Positions 45,242 through 55,160 of a stretch of DNA of 64,000 bases are shown piece after piece. Below the pieces are notes generated by a model that ran no database searches, had not been told where the DNA came from, and saw only the letters and a program-made list of their open reading frames with translations. The translations under genes were made by a program, and so were the position numbers. The DNA lies in the NCBI RefSeq assembly GCF_019426345.1, contig NZ_JAHLLW010000014.1, forward strand, positions 12,863 through 76,862, given 5' to 3'. The first letter of the stretch is position 1, and each line of letters opens with the position of its first letter. Source of the stretch: Marinomonas lutimaris. GTDB lineage: Bacteria; Pseudomonadota; Gammaproteobacteria; Pseudomonadales; Marinomonadaceae.

Positions 45242-46309
45242 TTATTGATTATCAGATTTAACATTATTAAAAAAAATAGTTTGACCATTTTTCTGCGCTA
45301 TAAATTCTTTTGGATCAAGTTTTTCAGCAGCCAGTTCCTTGGCTAAATCCATCACGGGATCATCAATACCCTCATCGGTCAATTGAAACGTACCAAAATG
45401 CATTCCCACGCTTAATTTAGACTTAAGATCTAGGTGAGCCTGAATCGCTTCTGCAGGATTCATATGCTGATTTTTCATAAACCAACGTGGCTCATAAGCA
45501 CCAATAGGCAAAATACTCAGATCCATCGGCCCTATTTTTTCTTGCACTTCTTTAAACTGACGATTGTAAGCGGTGTCCCCTGCAAATAAGACTTTTAAAT
45601 CTGAGGACTCAATGACATATCCTCCCCAAAGCGCTTCAAAGCGATCGAATAGCCCTCGGGTAGACCAGTGCTGCATTGGAATAAGTGTAATAATAGAACC
45701 ATCTTTTGATGAATAGTTTTGCCACCAGTCGAGCTCTACAACATTTTTAATGCCTTTATCTTCGAGGTATTTTTTATTCCCTAAAGGCACAATAAAGGTG
45801 GGATGATCTTTCTTGTTGATAGCGACTAATGAATCAAGATCCATATGGTCGTAATGATTATGGCTAATAATAACGACATCCACTTTTGGCAATGCTTCTA
45901 TAGAAGCCCCCGGACTTCTGTGTCGTTTCGGCCCTATCCATGAAAATGGACTGGCTCTCTCGGAAAAAATAGGATCAGTTAATACGGTAAGACGTTCAAA
46001 TTGAACAAGCTCTGTTGCATGATTAATAAAAGTAACCATGCCTTCACCCGGCATAAGGGGCTGAGTAAAATTAGGTTTCCAATTATCATCAACGAATTCA
46101 GGCCATGGCTCGGCATCGCCCCATAGTTTCCACTTAATTACGTCAAAAAGACTCTTCCCGACCTCAGCCGTACGGTCTTCATTATAGAAAATCTTTCCAT
46201 CGCTATGATCCGATACAGGAATACGATTACCGGAGCATGCTGCAAGGGATATTCCGCTTATTATGAATAACAGAACCTTTGATAATGATATAGGCATGCA
46301 GTTCAGCAT
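45242..46309 (-). CDS. MBL-fold metallo-hydrolase lipoprotein (RomA/NAPE-PLD-like)
   Basis: 355 residues with a lipoprotein signal ending in LAACSG (Cys ~25), then a beta-lactamase-fold hydrolase. Metal motif SHNHYDHMD carries the HxHxDH pattern; further ligands are suggested by MQHWSTR, FAGDTAYN and GMHFGTFQL. It resembles the RomA/UlaG-like and N-acylphosphatidylethanolamine-phospholipase-D-like group, anchored to the membrane. GAGGATTCT precedes the ATG. Substrate unknown; a lipid amide or phosphodiester is the best guess from the family. Confidence 0.85.
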   Translation of the reverse strand: MLNCMPISLSKVLLFIISGISLAACSGNRIPVSDHSDGKIFYNEDRTAEVGKSLFDVIKWKLWGDAEPWPEFVDDNWKPNFTQPLMPGEGMVTFINHATELVQFERLTVLTDPIFSERASPFSWIGPKRHRSPGASIEALPKVDVVIISHNHYDHMDLDSLVAINKKDHPTFIVPLGNKKYLEDKGIKNVVELDWWQNYSSKDGSIITLIPMQHWSTRGLFDRFEALWGGYVIESSDLKVLFAGDTAYNRQFKEVQEKIGPMDLSILPIGAYEPRWFMKNQHMNPAEAIQAHLDLKSKLSVGMHFGTFQLTDEGIDDPVMDLAKELAAEKLDPKEFIAQKNGQTIFFNNVKSDNQ

Positions 46310-46434
46310 AGAATCCTCACCATGATATAAATAGAAACCTTTATATCAGCAGAATAAGATTGGAGACACTGATCAAGCAAGACGCAAATAAGGTTATTCA
46401 AATCAAATTTTGCGTTTCTCAATAAAAACTAATT

Positions 46435-46460
46435 AGCCCTTTATCTATTTATAAAGGGCT
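46435..46460 (-). terminator. Terminator of the large GGDEF-EAL gene
   Basis: Stem AGCCCTTTAT / ATAAAGGGCT (10 bp) with a 6-nt loop directly after the stop codon; T-rich sequence follows on the minus strand. Confidence 0.75.
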
Positions 46461-46468
46461 GATGTTTT

Positions 46469-48889
46469 TTATAACTCTTCATCTCTGACAAATATCGAAC
46501 GATTTGTCGGGAAAATAATTTTATCGGCTGGCACAGCAGGAGAAAAATAGTAGCCTTGTATGATCTCGCACCCTTTTGATTGTAAATAATCAAATTGAGC
46601 TTGAGTTTCCACACCCTCAACCACGATGACTAAATCCATATTGCTAGCGAGCTGTAGAATTGTATCTGTCATTTGGCGTTGTGCTTTGTCTTCGGGTAGA
46701 CGATTGATAAAGCTGCGATCAATTTTTAACGTATCCCAAGGCAATATAGCAACATAGGAAAGTGAAGAATATCCTGTACCAAAGTCATCGATTGCTAACT
46801 GAATACCCAAGGCTTTTAGCGCAACAAGTTGAGGAATGACGTCTTGCTCACGCTCAATAAACGAGGACTCCGTTAACTCAAGTTGTAACATCGAAGCAGG
46901 TAAGCGACTTTTTAACAAAGTATGTTTGACCGTATTCATAAATTGACCAAAACGCAGCTGATGAGCGGACACATTCACCGACATTTTAATATCCTTTATA
47001 CCGCTATCAAGCCAAGCTTTACCCTGCTTACAGGCGGTCAACAAAACCCATTCACCAAGCTTTTCAATTAAGCCCATTTCTTCTGCGACTGGGATAAACT
47101 CATCCGGTCCAATCCACCCTAGCTCGGCATCATACCAACGCACTAAAGCCTCAACACCAACAATTTTTTTCGTGGCGCTGGCGTATTGAGGTTGGTAGAA
47201 AACTTGTAATTGTTCGGCTTCAAGTGCCTGCTTTAGCTTCACACTCAACTGTATTTTTCTCTGGCTCACACTAGTTAACTTTTCTTCATAATAGCCAATA
47301 CTGCCTCGCCCCTCACTTTTAGCTGCATACAAAGCAGAATCAGCTTTTTGTAATATATCTCCTTTATCACTAGGGCCTTGAAAACTAACGCCTAAGGTTG
47401 CAGATACATAAATTTCACTTCCTTGTGGAAGCGTTATCACTGACTTGCAAGCACCTTGAATAGTTTGGCTTAATTGATCAATCACCTCTTTATCTGATGT
47501 AACAATCAAGACCGCAAATTCATCACCACCTGTTCGGCACACATGAGCCGTAAATGTCGGAATGCTACTTAACGTGCCCAACAATCGCTGGCCAACCACA
47601 GACAACACCATGTCACCTGCACCATGCCCATAACTGTCATTTACATCTTTAAAATGATCGAGATCGACAACAATCAAACATATGCTCTCTGCAGAAAGGT
47701 CGGTGATTATCTCATCCAATACACGCCTATTCTCTAAGCCTGTTAATGGGTCATGGCGCGCTAAGTAAAAAAGTTCATTTTGTGTTTCCTTCAGCTCATC
47801 TATGTTTACTAATGAATAAACATAGGTTTCAGCCTGACTAGATTCAGCGCCAACAGGTGTAATTGTCAATAATCCTTGAGAAGCCTTACCAAACTTAACC
47901 TCGCCACGCCAATGACCACTTTTATCAATAGGGAGCATATCTGAATCTGCGGATGAAAAGAGTGTATGAATAGGTGTCACGCCAGGAATTAACCCTTTAG
48001 ATAGACCAACCATAGAGCAAAACGCAGGATTCGCCTTGATAATCAGACCACTTGTATCAACAACTGCAAGACCTTCTTTTACGTTATTAAACACGGTAGC
48101 GGCTTGCTTCAGGCCATAATTTTTCTCGGATAATTCACGTTTCAGCTGACGGTTAATCGTAAATAATGAAGACCATTTTACCGTGTCGTTTGCTAGGTAA
48201 GCAGACAAAGAACGATGGCCTATGATGGCAAAAAAGATGAGAGGAATACTAAAGGAACAAGCCATGACTATTTTGCCACTCAATCCGCCGATAACAATAT
48301 CAAGCACGACAGGATTGATGCCGAAAGCAATAAATGGGAACAGCACACCATCTAGACACAAGGTAAAAATAAACAGCAAAATATAAACAGCAGTCGTCAC
48401 TGGATAAGACCATTGACGTTTTTTCACTGCATCAAAGCAATAAAACAGAAACAGCAGCTCCGCAATAATCAGCGAGCCACCTAATATAATAAAAGCAATA
48501 GAGACATCAAATAATGCTGCAGAAATACTGTGAGGGTTGATGATGCCTGGTGTCGTAAGAATTTTGCCCACCAGCAAGGACAGCGATACATTGAACACAT
48601 TAACCAACACAACAAGGCGTACTAAATGGCGAAGTATAAAAATGTCTCGTTCAACAAACACAAACAGAACAGATGCCATCATAAAAGCACCGTAACAAAG
48701 ATTTCCGCCAGAAATATTAATCTTTTCTGTAATTGGAAGGCTGTACACATTGCCAAAAAAGCCACCAATTAGCAGTACTAAAGCAATGTAAGTATAAAAA
48801 GATGTGCGCCGTAAGCTACCGCTAAGAAAAGAAAAATACAGAGGAAAAATAGAAAATAGAATTACCTGAGCAAGAAGCAGTACGACCAT
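46469..48889 (-). CDS. Membrane GGDEF-EAL protein with PAS domain
   Basis: 806 residues from my start. About eight membrane helices occupy residues 1-250, then a PAS domain (AATVFNNVKEGLAVVDTSG), GGDEF (RTGGDEF) and EAL (EALVRW, DDFGTGYSSLSYV, KIDRSF, VVEGVET). Both active sites look complete, but no RxxD I-site precedes GGDEF, so either synthesis without product inhibition or a regulatory GGDEF is possible. EAL has all expected metal ligands, so phosphodiesterase activity is likely. I set the start at 48889, where AAGG precedes the ATG and the first helix follows; reading from 49018 adds a Cys/Phe-rich lead that looks spurious. Confidence 0.9.
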   Translation of the reverse strand: MVVLLLAQVILFSIFPLYFSFLSGSLRRTSFYTYIALVLLIGGFFGNVYSLPITEKINISGGNLCYGAFMMASVLFVFVERDIFILRHLVRLVVLVNVFNVSLSLLVGKILTTPGIINPHSISAALFDVSIAFIILGGSLIIAELLFLFYCFDAVKKRQWSYPVTTAVYILLFIFTLCLDGVLFPFIAFGINPVVLDIVIGGLSGKIVMACSFSIPLIFFAIIGHRSLSAYLANDTVKWSSLFTINRQLKRELSEKNYGLKQAATVFNNVKEGLAVVDTSGLIIKANPAFCSMVGLSKGLIPGVTPIHTLFSSADSDMLPIDKSGHWRGEVKFGKASQGLLTITPVGAESSQAETYVYSLVNIDELKETQNELFYLARHDPLTGLENRRVLDEIITDLSAESICLIVVDLDHFKDVNDSYGHGAGDMVLSVVGQRLLGTLSSIPTFTAHVCRTGGDEFAVLIVTSDKEVIDQLSQTIQGACKSVITLPQGSEIYVSATLGVSFQGPSDKGDILQKADSALYAAKSEGRGSIGYYEEKLTSVSQRKIQLSVKLKQALEAEQLQVFYQPQYASATKKIVGVEALVRWYDAELGWIGPDEFIPVAEEMGLIEKLGEWVLLTACKQGKAWLDSGIKDIKMSVNVSAHQLRFGQFMNTVKHTLLKSRLPASMLQLELTESSFIEREQDVIPQLVALKALGIQLAIDDFGTGYSSLSYVAILPWDTLKIDRSFINRLPEDKAQRQMTDTILQLASNMDLVIVVEGVETQAQFDYLQSKGCEIIQGYYFSPAVPADKIIFPTNRSIFVRDEEL

Positions 48890-49167
48890 AAAAGCATAAC
48901 CTTGTATTAGAACGGTAAAGTCTATCCTAAAACCATAGAAGTGATTAGCACGTATAACGAAAAACAACCTACACCTGAAAAAGCATAGTCTATGAGCTTC
49001 TAAAAAAACATTGCTCACAATAAATTATCAAAGGAGTTTAATAAAATTAAACTGCTCAGACTTACATTGCGATGCAATTCCTTACAGTCTTAATCTTGTT
49101 TCTTATCTGCCCAAAGTCGACTATCTCATAGTAGTCGATATATTAATCAATAAGAGGCCGTCCCAAA

Positions 49168-49383
49168 ATGAAGAAAAACTTACACCCTTTAGATAGAGCG
49201 ATTCGAGGTGTTGTTGGGATTGTGTTTACTGGTTTTGCTGTTTTCAACGGCGACTATCTACAGGAACCCATTTTAGAGGTACTCATAGGTATATTTGGCG
49301 CCCTCAATTTAATATCTCTACTGTTTGGATGGTGTCCCGTCTACCATTTTGCAGGTATTAGTACTGAGAAAAGTAAAAAATAA
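49168..49383 (+). CDS. DUF2892 small membrane protein
   Basis: 71 residues with the family pattern LHPLDRAIRGVVGIV, two membrane helices (~13-28 and ~38-54) and GWCPVYHFAGIST near the C-terminus. Such YgaP-like membrane pieces are widespread and often associated with sulfur transfer, but no rhodanese domain is attached here. It lies 26 bp before the GGDEF-EAL gene on the same strand and may be co-transcribed. GAGG upstream of the ATG. Confidence 0.85.
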   Translation: MKKNLHPLDRAIRGVVGIVFTGFAVFNGDYLQEPILEVLIGIFGALNLISLLFGWCPVYHFAGISTEKSKK

Positions 49384-49409
49384 AAATACGCTTATCTTTC
49401 AAGGTTTTT

Positions 49410-51377
49410 ATGCCACCACTATCAGAATTGCAAAGGGATAAATCTTTTCGCTTAAAGTTGATAATGATTTGTCTGAGTGTTGCGTTATCTGTCTCTACAA
49501 TTTATGTGGTTGTATCTTATCGCCTTGCCGCTGACTTAGGATTAAAAACAGAACTGGATTCACTGCACCGCCAAGCCATGCTACTGCAAGGCGAACTTCT
49601 ATTAACAGATAAAGAAGATTCAAAAGAACGGGTATCTGAGCTTATCGAACTGGTGTATTTCAATGATAATTTAGACTCATCAGAATTTTACTTAAACCTC
49701 TCCGGCCCGAATTTACAGTGGTCTATTACTAATAAAATATCCCCCTTTCAGTTAGAACGTTTGATGCCAGCATTAGCATCACATACCTACAAGCGTATGC
49801 CTATGAAAGATATGCCGAACGGTGTGGAAGTATTGGACGATAAGCAATTTATTTGGCAGATGATTCTAGGAGAGCAATACCAAATCACCATTATTAAGAC
49901 CTCGAAAAATATCGATGACACGCTAAATTTTGTCATGAAACGCCTAATCATTACCTCCATTATCGTCTTCTGGTTAGCAACTTGGTTCGCCCTCACCCTA
50001 TCATCGTGGATGAATAAACGTGTTCAGGGTAAAAACGATGCACTTGCTCATTTGGCCACTCATGATTCGTTAACAGGCCTACCTAACAGACTATTTCTGA
50101 CCAATATGATGCAAAACGTCATCCCCAACCCAATAGACACAAAACCGTTAAAATCAGGTTATATTGACAAATTAGCGCTTCAGCAAGCTAGCCTCTTCGT
50201 TATTGATTTGGATAAATTCAAAGAAGTAAACGACTCATTTGGGCATGCGGCGGGGGACACGCTATTGATAAAAGTAGCGCAGAAACTAAAGCAAGCGCTA
50301 AATGAAACACAAACTCTTGTTCGTATTGGCGGCGATGAATTTATTATTTGGTCTCCTGAATTAAGCATAGAAGAAGCCTATAAATTGGTTCAGAAGTTAA
50401 TACTTATCTGCAATGAGCCGGTTATGGTAAACAATCTTTCAATCAGTACAGGAGCCAGCATAGGTTTTTCACACTACCCAAGCCACGCAATAGATGCTGA
50501 ATCCCTAATCATTTGCGCGGATACCGCCATGCATGAAGCAAAGCAAAAACGCAGTGGTTGGAGTATGTTTAGTGAAAGTAATAAAAAGTGCGGTCGCCAA
50601 CGTTTAAAATTGCGTGCGGATCTCGATAATGCATTATCAGACAGACAAATTAAACTGCACTATCAGCCAAAAGTGTCACTTAGAAATGGCCATATTATTG
50701 GCGTAGAAGCATTAGCTCGTTGGCATCATCCCACCGATGGACTTCTTGCTCCAATACACTTTATTGACCTTATAGAGCAAAGTGGACGCGTTCAAGAGTT
50801 TGGACGCTATGTAATTCTAAATGCCATTGAACAACTTGATATTTGGCACACTCAGGGCATATTGACACCAATCGCGATCAACCTATCACCATACAACTTA
50901 CTTGACCCAAGTCTATTAGAATTCACCATTACGCTGCTTAAAAAGCATAAAATTGATCCAAGTAAACTAGAAATAGAACTAATCGAATCTTCTACCAGCA
51001 TTAACATAGATGACATATCGAGTCGTTTAAGTGACTTTAAAAATGCTGGAATCAAATTGGCCATAGACGATTTTGGGACAGGTATGAGCTCTCTGTCTTA
51101 TATCAGCAATCTCAATGTAAACCACATAAAAATTGATCGCTCTTTTACCAATGGCATCGAACAAGATTCTAAAAAACAAGCTGTTGTGTCTACTGCCATC
51201 ATGCTGGCGAATTCTTTTGGCAGCGAAGCTATTGCAGAAGGCATCGAGAATAAAACTCAAGCCGATATGCTGATCAAAATGGGTTGTCTTTACGGACAGG
51301 GCTATTATTACGCCAAACCAATGACGGCAGATAACATACAAGCCATGTTACAGGTTGATGCTATTCTACCGCTCTAA
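49410..51377 (+). CDS. Membrane GGDEF-EAL protein
   Basis: 655 residues: helix ~15-35, a ~135-residue periplasmic region, helix ~175-200, GGDEF (RIGGDEF), EAL (EALARW, ELIESS, DDFGTGMSSLSYI, KIDRSF, IAEGIEN). The I-site position reads NETQ rather than RxxD. Both catalytic cores look intact, so the net direction cannot be told. AAGGTTTTT precedes the ATG. Divergent from the other large GGDEF-EAL gene, with DUF2892 between. Confidence 0.92.
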   Translation: MPPLSELQRDKSFRLKLIMICLSVALSVSTIYVVVSYRLAADLGLKTELDSLHRQAMLLQGELLLTDKEDSKERVSELIELVYFNDNLDSSEFYLNLSGPNLQWSITNKISPFQLERLMPALASHTYKRMPMKDMPNGVEVLDDKQFIWQMILGEQYQITIIKTSKNIDDTLNFVMKRLIITSIIVFWLATWFALTLSSWMNKRVQGKNDALAHLATHDSLTGLPNRLFLTNMMQNVIPNPIDTKPLKSGYIDKLALQQASLFVIDLDKFKEVNDSFGHAAGDTLLIKVAQKLKQALNETQTLVRIGGDEFIIWSPELSIEEAYKLVQKLILICNEPVMVNNLSISTGASIGFSHYPSHAIDAESLIICADTAMHEAKQKRSGWSMFSESNKKCGRQRLKLRADLDNALSDRQIKLHYQPKVSLRNGHIIGVEALARWHHPTDGLLAPIHFIDLIEQSGRVQEFGRYVILNAIEQLDIWHTQGILTPIAINLSPYNLLDPSLLEFTITLLKKHKIDPSKLEIELIESSTSINIDDISSRLSDFKNAGIKLAIDDFGTGMSSLSYISNLNVNHIKIDRSFTNGIEQDSKKQAVVSTAIMLANSFGSEAIAEGIENKTQADMLIKMGCLYGQGYYYAKPMTADNIQAMLQVDAILPL

Positions 51378-51583
51378 CTTGGTCCCATCTTTTTTAGTCT
51401 CCAATAATTCCAAAGCTACACTGGTCTGTCTTACGCTATTATTCTAATGCCCACCTCCGCCCTAAAGAACAAGACATCAGTGTGCCATTCACACAATGCT
51501 AAACTTTGTTAATAGCTCATTCCTTCAAATGCAAGAATCGGGATAAATTCAAGCCGCCTTTAACCACTAAAAAAATTAGCGGA

Positions 51584-52756
51584 TTAAGCATAAGCTGAAT
51601 TTTGAAAAGACAGTCCCTTCAAAAGACCATATTGACATTCTCTCGAATAGACGTGTTGTAATAACGTATTAACAGCACTACTTTTTTCAAAAAAATCAGG
51701 TAATAACTTATCAATAAGAGCCTGATCACCGACGCTTTTTGCATTTAACATCATCTTTGCTAATTCATAGCTGCGGTTATATTGTGTATTCAGCTCATCG
51801 TACACATCAACATCGACACTGCTGATAATCTCCAACAAGAACTTCCCTGTCGGGGCATATTCTGCTTCAAATGGTACGATTCTATTGTTACTTGTCATGT
51901 ATAGGGAAGAATGGACTTTCCTCACCCATTCAATATAGTCGATCATCGCCTTGTAGATATACCCATGGAGAAAAGTTGACCATACGTGCTTTTCATTTAT
52001 AAATTCGATAAAAGAAGATAACGCTAATGGCTTGCTTATGTAATAACCTTGTACATGCTCGCATCCGATCCCCATCAAATATCCTATAATATCTGGGTTT
52101 TCTACGCCTTCAGCAATAGAGTCCATGTTAAGTTGATGTGCTAGTTTCACGCTGTGGTCCAAAAGAGTCAGTCCATCTGGCGTGGCCATAGCATTGCTTG
52201 TAATACTAAAGTCTATTTTTAACGCTGTGAAAGGTAGGTTTCTCAACTGCGCGAACGTAGCATAACCCGTACCAAAATCGTCAATAGCTAACCCTATATT
52301 ATTGGCTTTCAACTCAGCAATTTGTTGTAAACCAGTATCGCTAAGCGATAAGACAGAACTCTCTGTCAATTCAATTTTTATTTTTGAATGTTTCACACCA
52401 GAATCATGGATAAGATGAAATAATGTAGGCAGGAAGGTATTGTCACTTAGGTCTTTAGCAGAAATATTCAGCGATGAGACAATCGAATCATCCGTCTCAA
52501 AAATCTTTTTTTGATCCGCTAAAAAACGTGGGATCATGGCTTTGGTTATCTCAGTTATAAAACCTGTTTCTTCAGCAAAAGGGATAAAATCACCAGCGAA
52601 AACAAGCTCTCCATTGCTTCTTTGCCATCGAATAAGCGCTTCTGCGCCATCTATTTTTCCAGATCTTAACGACAGGATAGGCTGATAATGAAAGATAAAT
52701 TCATTGTTTTTTAATGCATCAGATAAACATTTAACCGTTAATTCATCGCTAACCAT
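51584..52756 (-). CDS. EAL-domain c-di-GMP phosphodiesterase
   Basis: 390 residues, cytosolic. EAL domain at ~10-250 with EALIRW, NISAKDLSD, ELTESSVLS, DDFGTGYATFAQL, KIDFSI, IAEGVEN and QGYYISKP: all expected metal-binding and catalytic residues are present. The last ~140 residues are helical (EWVRKVHSSLYMTSNNRIVPF and following) and unlike a known output domain; they may bind a partner. No GGDEF. AAGGATT precedes the ATG. Probably an active phosphodiesterase. Confidence 0.9.
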   Translation of the reverse strand: MVSDELTVKCLSDALKNNEFIFHYQPILSLRSGKIDGAEALIRWQRSNGELVFAGDFIPFAEETGFITEITKAMIPRFLADQKKIFETDDSIVSSLNISAKDLSDNTFLPTLFHLIHDSGVKHSKIKIELTESSVLSLSDTGLQQIAELKANNIGLAIDDFGTGYATFAQLRNLPFTALKIDFSITSNAMATPDGLTLLDHSVKLAHQLNMDSIAEGVENPDIIGYLMGIGCEHVQGYYISKPLALSSFIEFINEKHVWSTFLHGYIYKAMIDYIEWVRKVHSSLYMTSNNRIVPFEAEYAPTGKFLLEIISSVDVDVYDELNTQYNRSYELAKMMLNAKSVGDQALIDKLLPDFFEKSSAVNTLLQHVYSRECQYGLLKGLSFQNSAYA

Positions 52757-53054
52757 ACAATAATCCTTGATATCTCATCAGCCTAATACTTTAAGTGCAC
52801 ACATACCCGAACATATTCAATCGCTACGCATTGTCACCAAAGCAGAGCCGATAAAACTCCATCGCCAAACATATTAGAATCCTTTTTCATTTTTCACCAG
52901 AACAAAAAGTACCCTGCCTATAAATTCAGTAATCTGACTCACTGGGCTTTTGTAATTGTTCTTACTTAAGCCATCGACCAAACCATGGTAATACCTAAGA
53001 CGATAAAGAGAGAAAATGACACATTAAAGTTAAGAGCTCATATTAAGACCAAAA
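52757..53054. other. Gene-free spacer upstream of the EAL gene
   Basis: About 300 bp without open frames of note. It should hold the EAL gene promoter (minus strand). I see no operator-like symmetry. Confidence 0.4.
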
Positions 53055-53085
53055 AAAAGAGAGGCTCATCGTGAGCCTCTCTTTT
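53055..53085 (-). terminator. Terminator of the SHOCT-domain gene
   Basis: Perfect 14-bp stem AAAAGAGAGGCTCA / TGAGCCTCTCTTTT with a 3-nt loop, ~25 bp after the stop. Confidence 0.9.
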
Positions 53086-53108
53086 CATATTAGTAACAAT
53101 CTATTCAA

Positions 53109-53903
53109 TCAAATGCGATTCAGTAGATCGGTCTTTTTTGAATTATATTCGTTATCCGAAATTGCGCCCATATCTCGCAATTTCGCTAATTTTTCAATCA
53201 ACTGGATAACTTCATCGACCGATGCTGTATTCGTCAAGTTCTGAGGCGTTTGCATTGCAGGAGCCTGCGTAAACGCCATTGGCGCAGGCGCAGCCACAAA
53301 GTTGTTTTGTGGTGCTGGTTGTTGTGGCGCTTGAATATGGGCATTTGAATTAGATGAACCTGGCCCCGAAACAATGGGTAAGGTATTCACAGGAATCGTG
53401 CCGTATTGGCTGGAAAAAGTCAGTGAAGAATTACCGCCCTGCTGCTGGCTAATGCCACCGATGTTATTGTCTAACGTATCGTAAACCGTCACATTGCCGT
53501 TCACTTCAACCGCAAGGCGATTCGGAAAAATAGCATAACGAGTGCTGTTTTGTGCACCGCTGCTAAAAGGCTGGCCAAGATCGCCCGGCCACCATTGATT
53601 ACTGGATTTCGATCCCTTTGGTAACGGCATGAATACTTGCATATTGGCAAGGCCATTAGCCAATTCATTACACAAGTTATCCACTGTCGATTTCAAACCA
53701 TAGTTGAACATATCTCCAACCATGGTCATTCCGCCACGCATCCACTGACCGCCACCGCCTAGCTCAGGGCAGTTGAACTGCGCCATCGAACCACTACCGT
53801 TGTTTACGGCAATCAGCATGTGCATCACTGCATCAAAGCTTAGGTTGTAACGACGGGAAAGGGAATTAACTAGGTTTTGTCCATCTTGCGTTAAATTTTG
53901 CAT
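53109..53903 (-). CDS. SHOCT-domain protein of unknown function
   Basis: 264 residues, no signal peptide. The N-terminal ~100 residues contain glycine-rich CPELGGGGQWMRGGM; the centre looks beta-rich (NRLAVEVNGNVTVYDTLDNNIGGI); then comes a Pro/Ala/Gln-rich linker. The final ~30 residues, IEKLAKLRDMGAISDNEYNSKKTDLLNRI, are a SHOCT motif, a short C-terminal oligomerisation module. I do not recognise the rest. Monocistronic with its own terminator; GAGAGC precedes the ATG. Not a known enzyme. Confidence 0.7.
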   Translation of the reverse strand: MQNLTQDGQNLVNSLSRRYNLSFDAVMHMLIAVNNGSGSMAQFNCPELGGGGQWMRGGMTMVGDMFNYGLKSTVDNLCNELANGLANMQVFMPLPKGSKSSNQWWPGDLGQPFSSGAQNSTRYAIFPNRLAVEVNGNVTVYDTLDNNIGGISQQQGGNSSLTFSSQYGTIPVNTLPIVSGPGSSNSNAHIQAPQQPAPQNNFVAAPAPMAFTQAPAMQTPQNLTNTASVDEVIQLIEKLAKLRDMGAISDNEYNSKKTDLLNRI

Positions 53904-54144
53904 GGTAAAGCTCTCTAAATAAGACGTAGAGCTGTTCTCTTTTATCTAGCCGCTGCAAAAAAAGGCAAACATCGCCTAGTACATGGACACAAACAAAGAG
54001 TAGGTTGCAGCATCATGCTGGCCAACAGGTTTCGTAGACCTCTACTCTAACACAGACACGTCTTACAAAATCGTGACAAGCAGCAGAATAGACGCAAATA
54101 ACTGTTTATTTTTCGAACACATCTTATTTGTCGCCAATAAAAAA
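53904..54144. other. Gene-free spacer upstream of the SHOCT gene
   Basis: The spacer between SHOCT gene start and the yghU terminator. No coding potential or clear motif was found; it presumably holds the SHOCT gene promoter. Confidence 0.4.
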
Positions 54145-54175
54145 AAGAGGCAAGTCATTTGATGACTTGTCTCTT
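54145..54175 (-). terminator. Terminator of yghU
   Basis: Arms AAGAGGCAAGTCAT and ATGACTTGTCTCTT (one G-T) with a TTG loop; on the minus strand a run of seven or more T residues follows. Confidence 0.88.
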
Positions 54176-54205
54176 AGTATAAATGCGCCATTACAGGTTT
54201 ATATT

Positions 54206-55069
54206 TTATTCAATAAGACCGTCGAAATCAGTGGCATCGTGACGCTCTTGAAGCTTAACTCCATCACCAAAAGCTTTATTTACAATTCGACCGCGCTGTA
54301 CCGCTGGGCGCTGCTCAATCGCTTTTGCCCAACGTAAGACATTCTTATAACTAGCAACGTCTAAGAACTCAGCCGCGCTGTACAAATTACCTAATACTAA
54401 ACTGCCATACCAAGGCCAAATCGCGATATCAGCGATAGAATACTCTTCGCCTGCTATGTATGTATTATTCGCTAACTGCTTATCTAACACATCTAATTGG
54501 CGCTTGATCTCCATGGTAAAACGGTCAATAGGATACTGCATCTTGGTCGGTGCATAGGCGTAGAAGTGCCCAAATCCACCGCCTAAATATGGCGCAGAAC
54601 CCATTTGCCAGAACAACCAGTTACGACACTCCGTTTTTGCAGCTAAGTCTTTTGGCACCAAGGCATCAAATTTTTCAGCTAAATATTGCAGGATAGAACC
54701 AGACTCAAATACACGAGTCGGTGGCGTGGTACTGTGATCCATCAAAGCAGGGATTTTGGAGTTAGGATTGATCTCAACAAACCCTGAACCAAACTGATCG
54801 CCTTCACCAATGTTAATCAAGTAAGCATCGTATTCTGCTGCACTGATTCCCATAGCCAAAAGTTCTTCCAGCATGATAGTAACTTTTTGGCCATTCGGTG
54901 TCGCCAAGGAGTGTAGCTGTAATGAATGCTTACCCACTGGCAGGACTTTTTCGTGTGTCGCACCTGCTATTGGACGGTTAGTACTGGCAAATTTACCGCC
55001 ATTTTCAGCATCCCATGTCCAAACCTTCGGAGGAACGTAATCTTGATTCGATTTGGTATCAGAACTCAT
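54206..55069 (-). CDS. yghU: Glutathione S-transferase, YghU type
   Basis: 287 residues, matching the ~288 of E. coli YghU, a disulfide-bond reductase/glutathione transferase of the Nu class. N-terminal extension YVPPKVWTWDAENGGKFASTNRP, thioredoxin-like domain ~45-130 and helical C-terminal domain (FWQMGSAPYLGGGFGHFYAYAP, then YSIADIAIWPWY). Binds two glutathiones in the family. AGGAGATTTT precedes the ATG. Neighbour of Fpr on the same strand, 67 bp apart, possibly co-transcribed in oxidative stress. Confidence 0.93.
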   Translation of the reverse strand: MSSDTKSNQDYVPPKVWTWDAENGGKFASTNRPIAGATHEKVLPVGKHSLQLHSLATPNGQKVTIMLEELLAMGISAAEYDAYLINIGEGDQFGSGFVEINPNSKIPALMDHSTTPPTRVFESGSILQYLAEKFDALVPKDLAAKTECRNWLFWQMGSAPYLGGGFGHFYAYAPTKMQYPIDRFTMEIKRQLDVLDKQLANNTYIAGEEYSIADIAIWPWYGSLVLGNLYSAAEFLDVASYKNVLRWAKAIEQRPAVQRGRIVNKAFGDGVKLQERHDATDFDGLIE

Positions 55070-55106
55070 AAAATCTCCTAAAATTATTTGTCAACGAGAA
55101 CATCTC

Positions 55107-55160
55107 TCGCTATTAATGTTCGACAAACGCTCGCTATTAATGTTCGACAAACGCTCGCTC
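55107..55160. repeat. 24-bp tandem duplication around the fpr stop codon
   Basis: The unit at 55107-55130 is repeated at 55131-55154, followed by a partial third. The second unit contains the stop codon and last codons of fpr, so a ghost copy of the gene end lies downstream. Confidence 0.9.
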
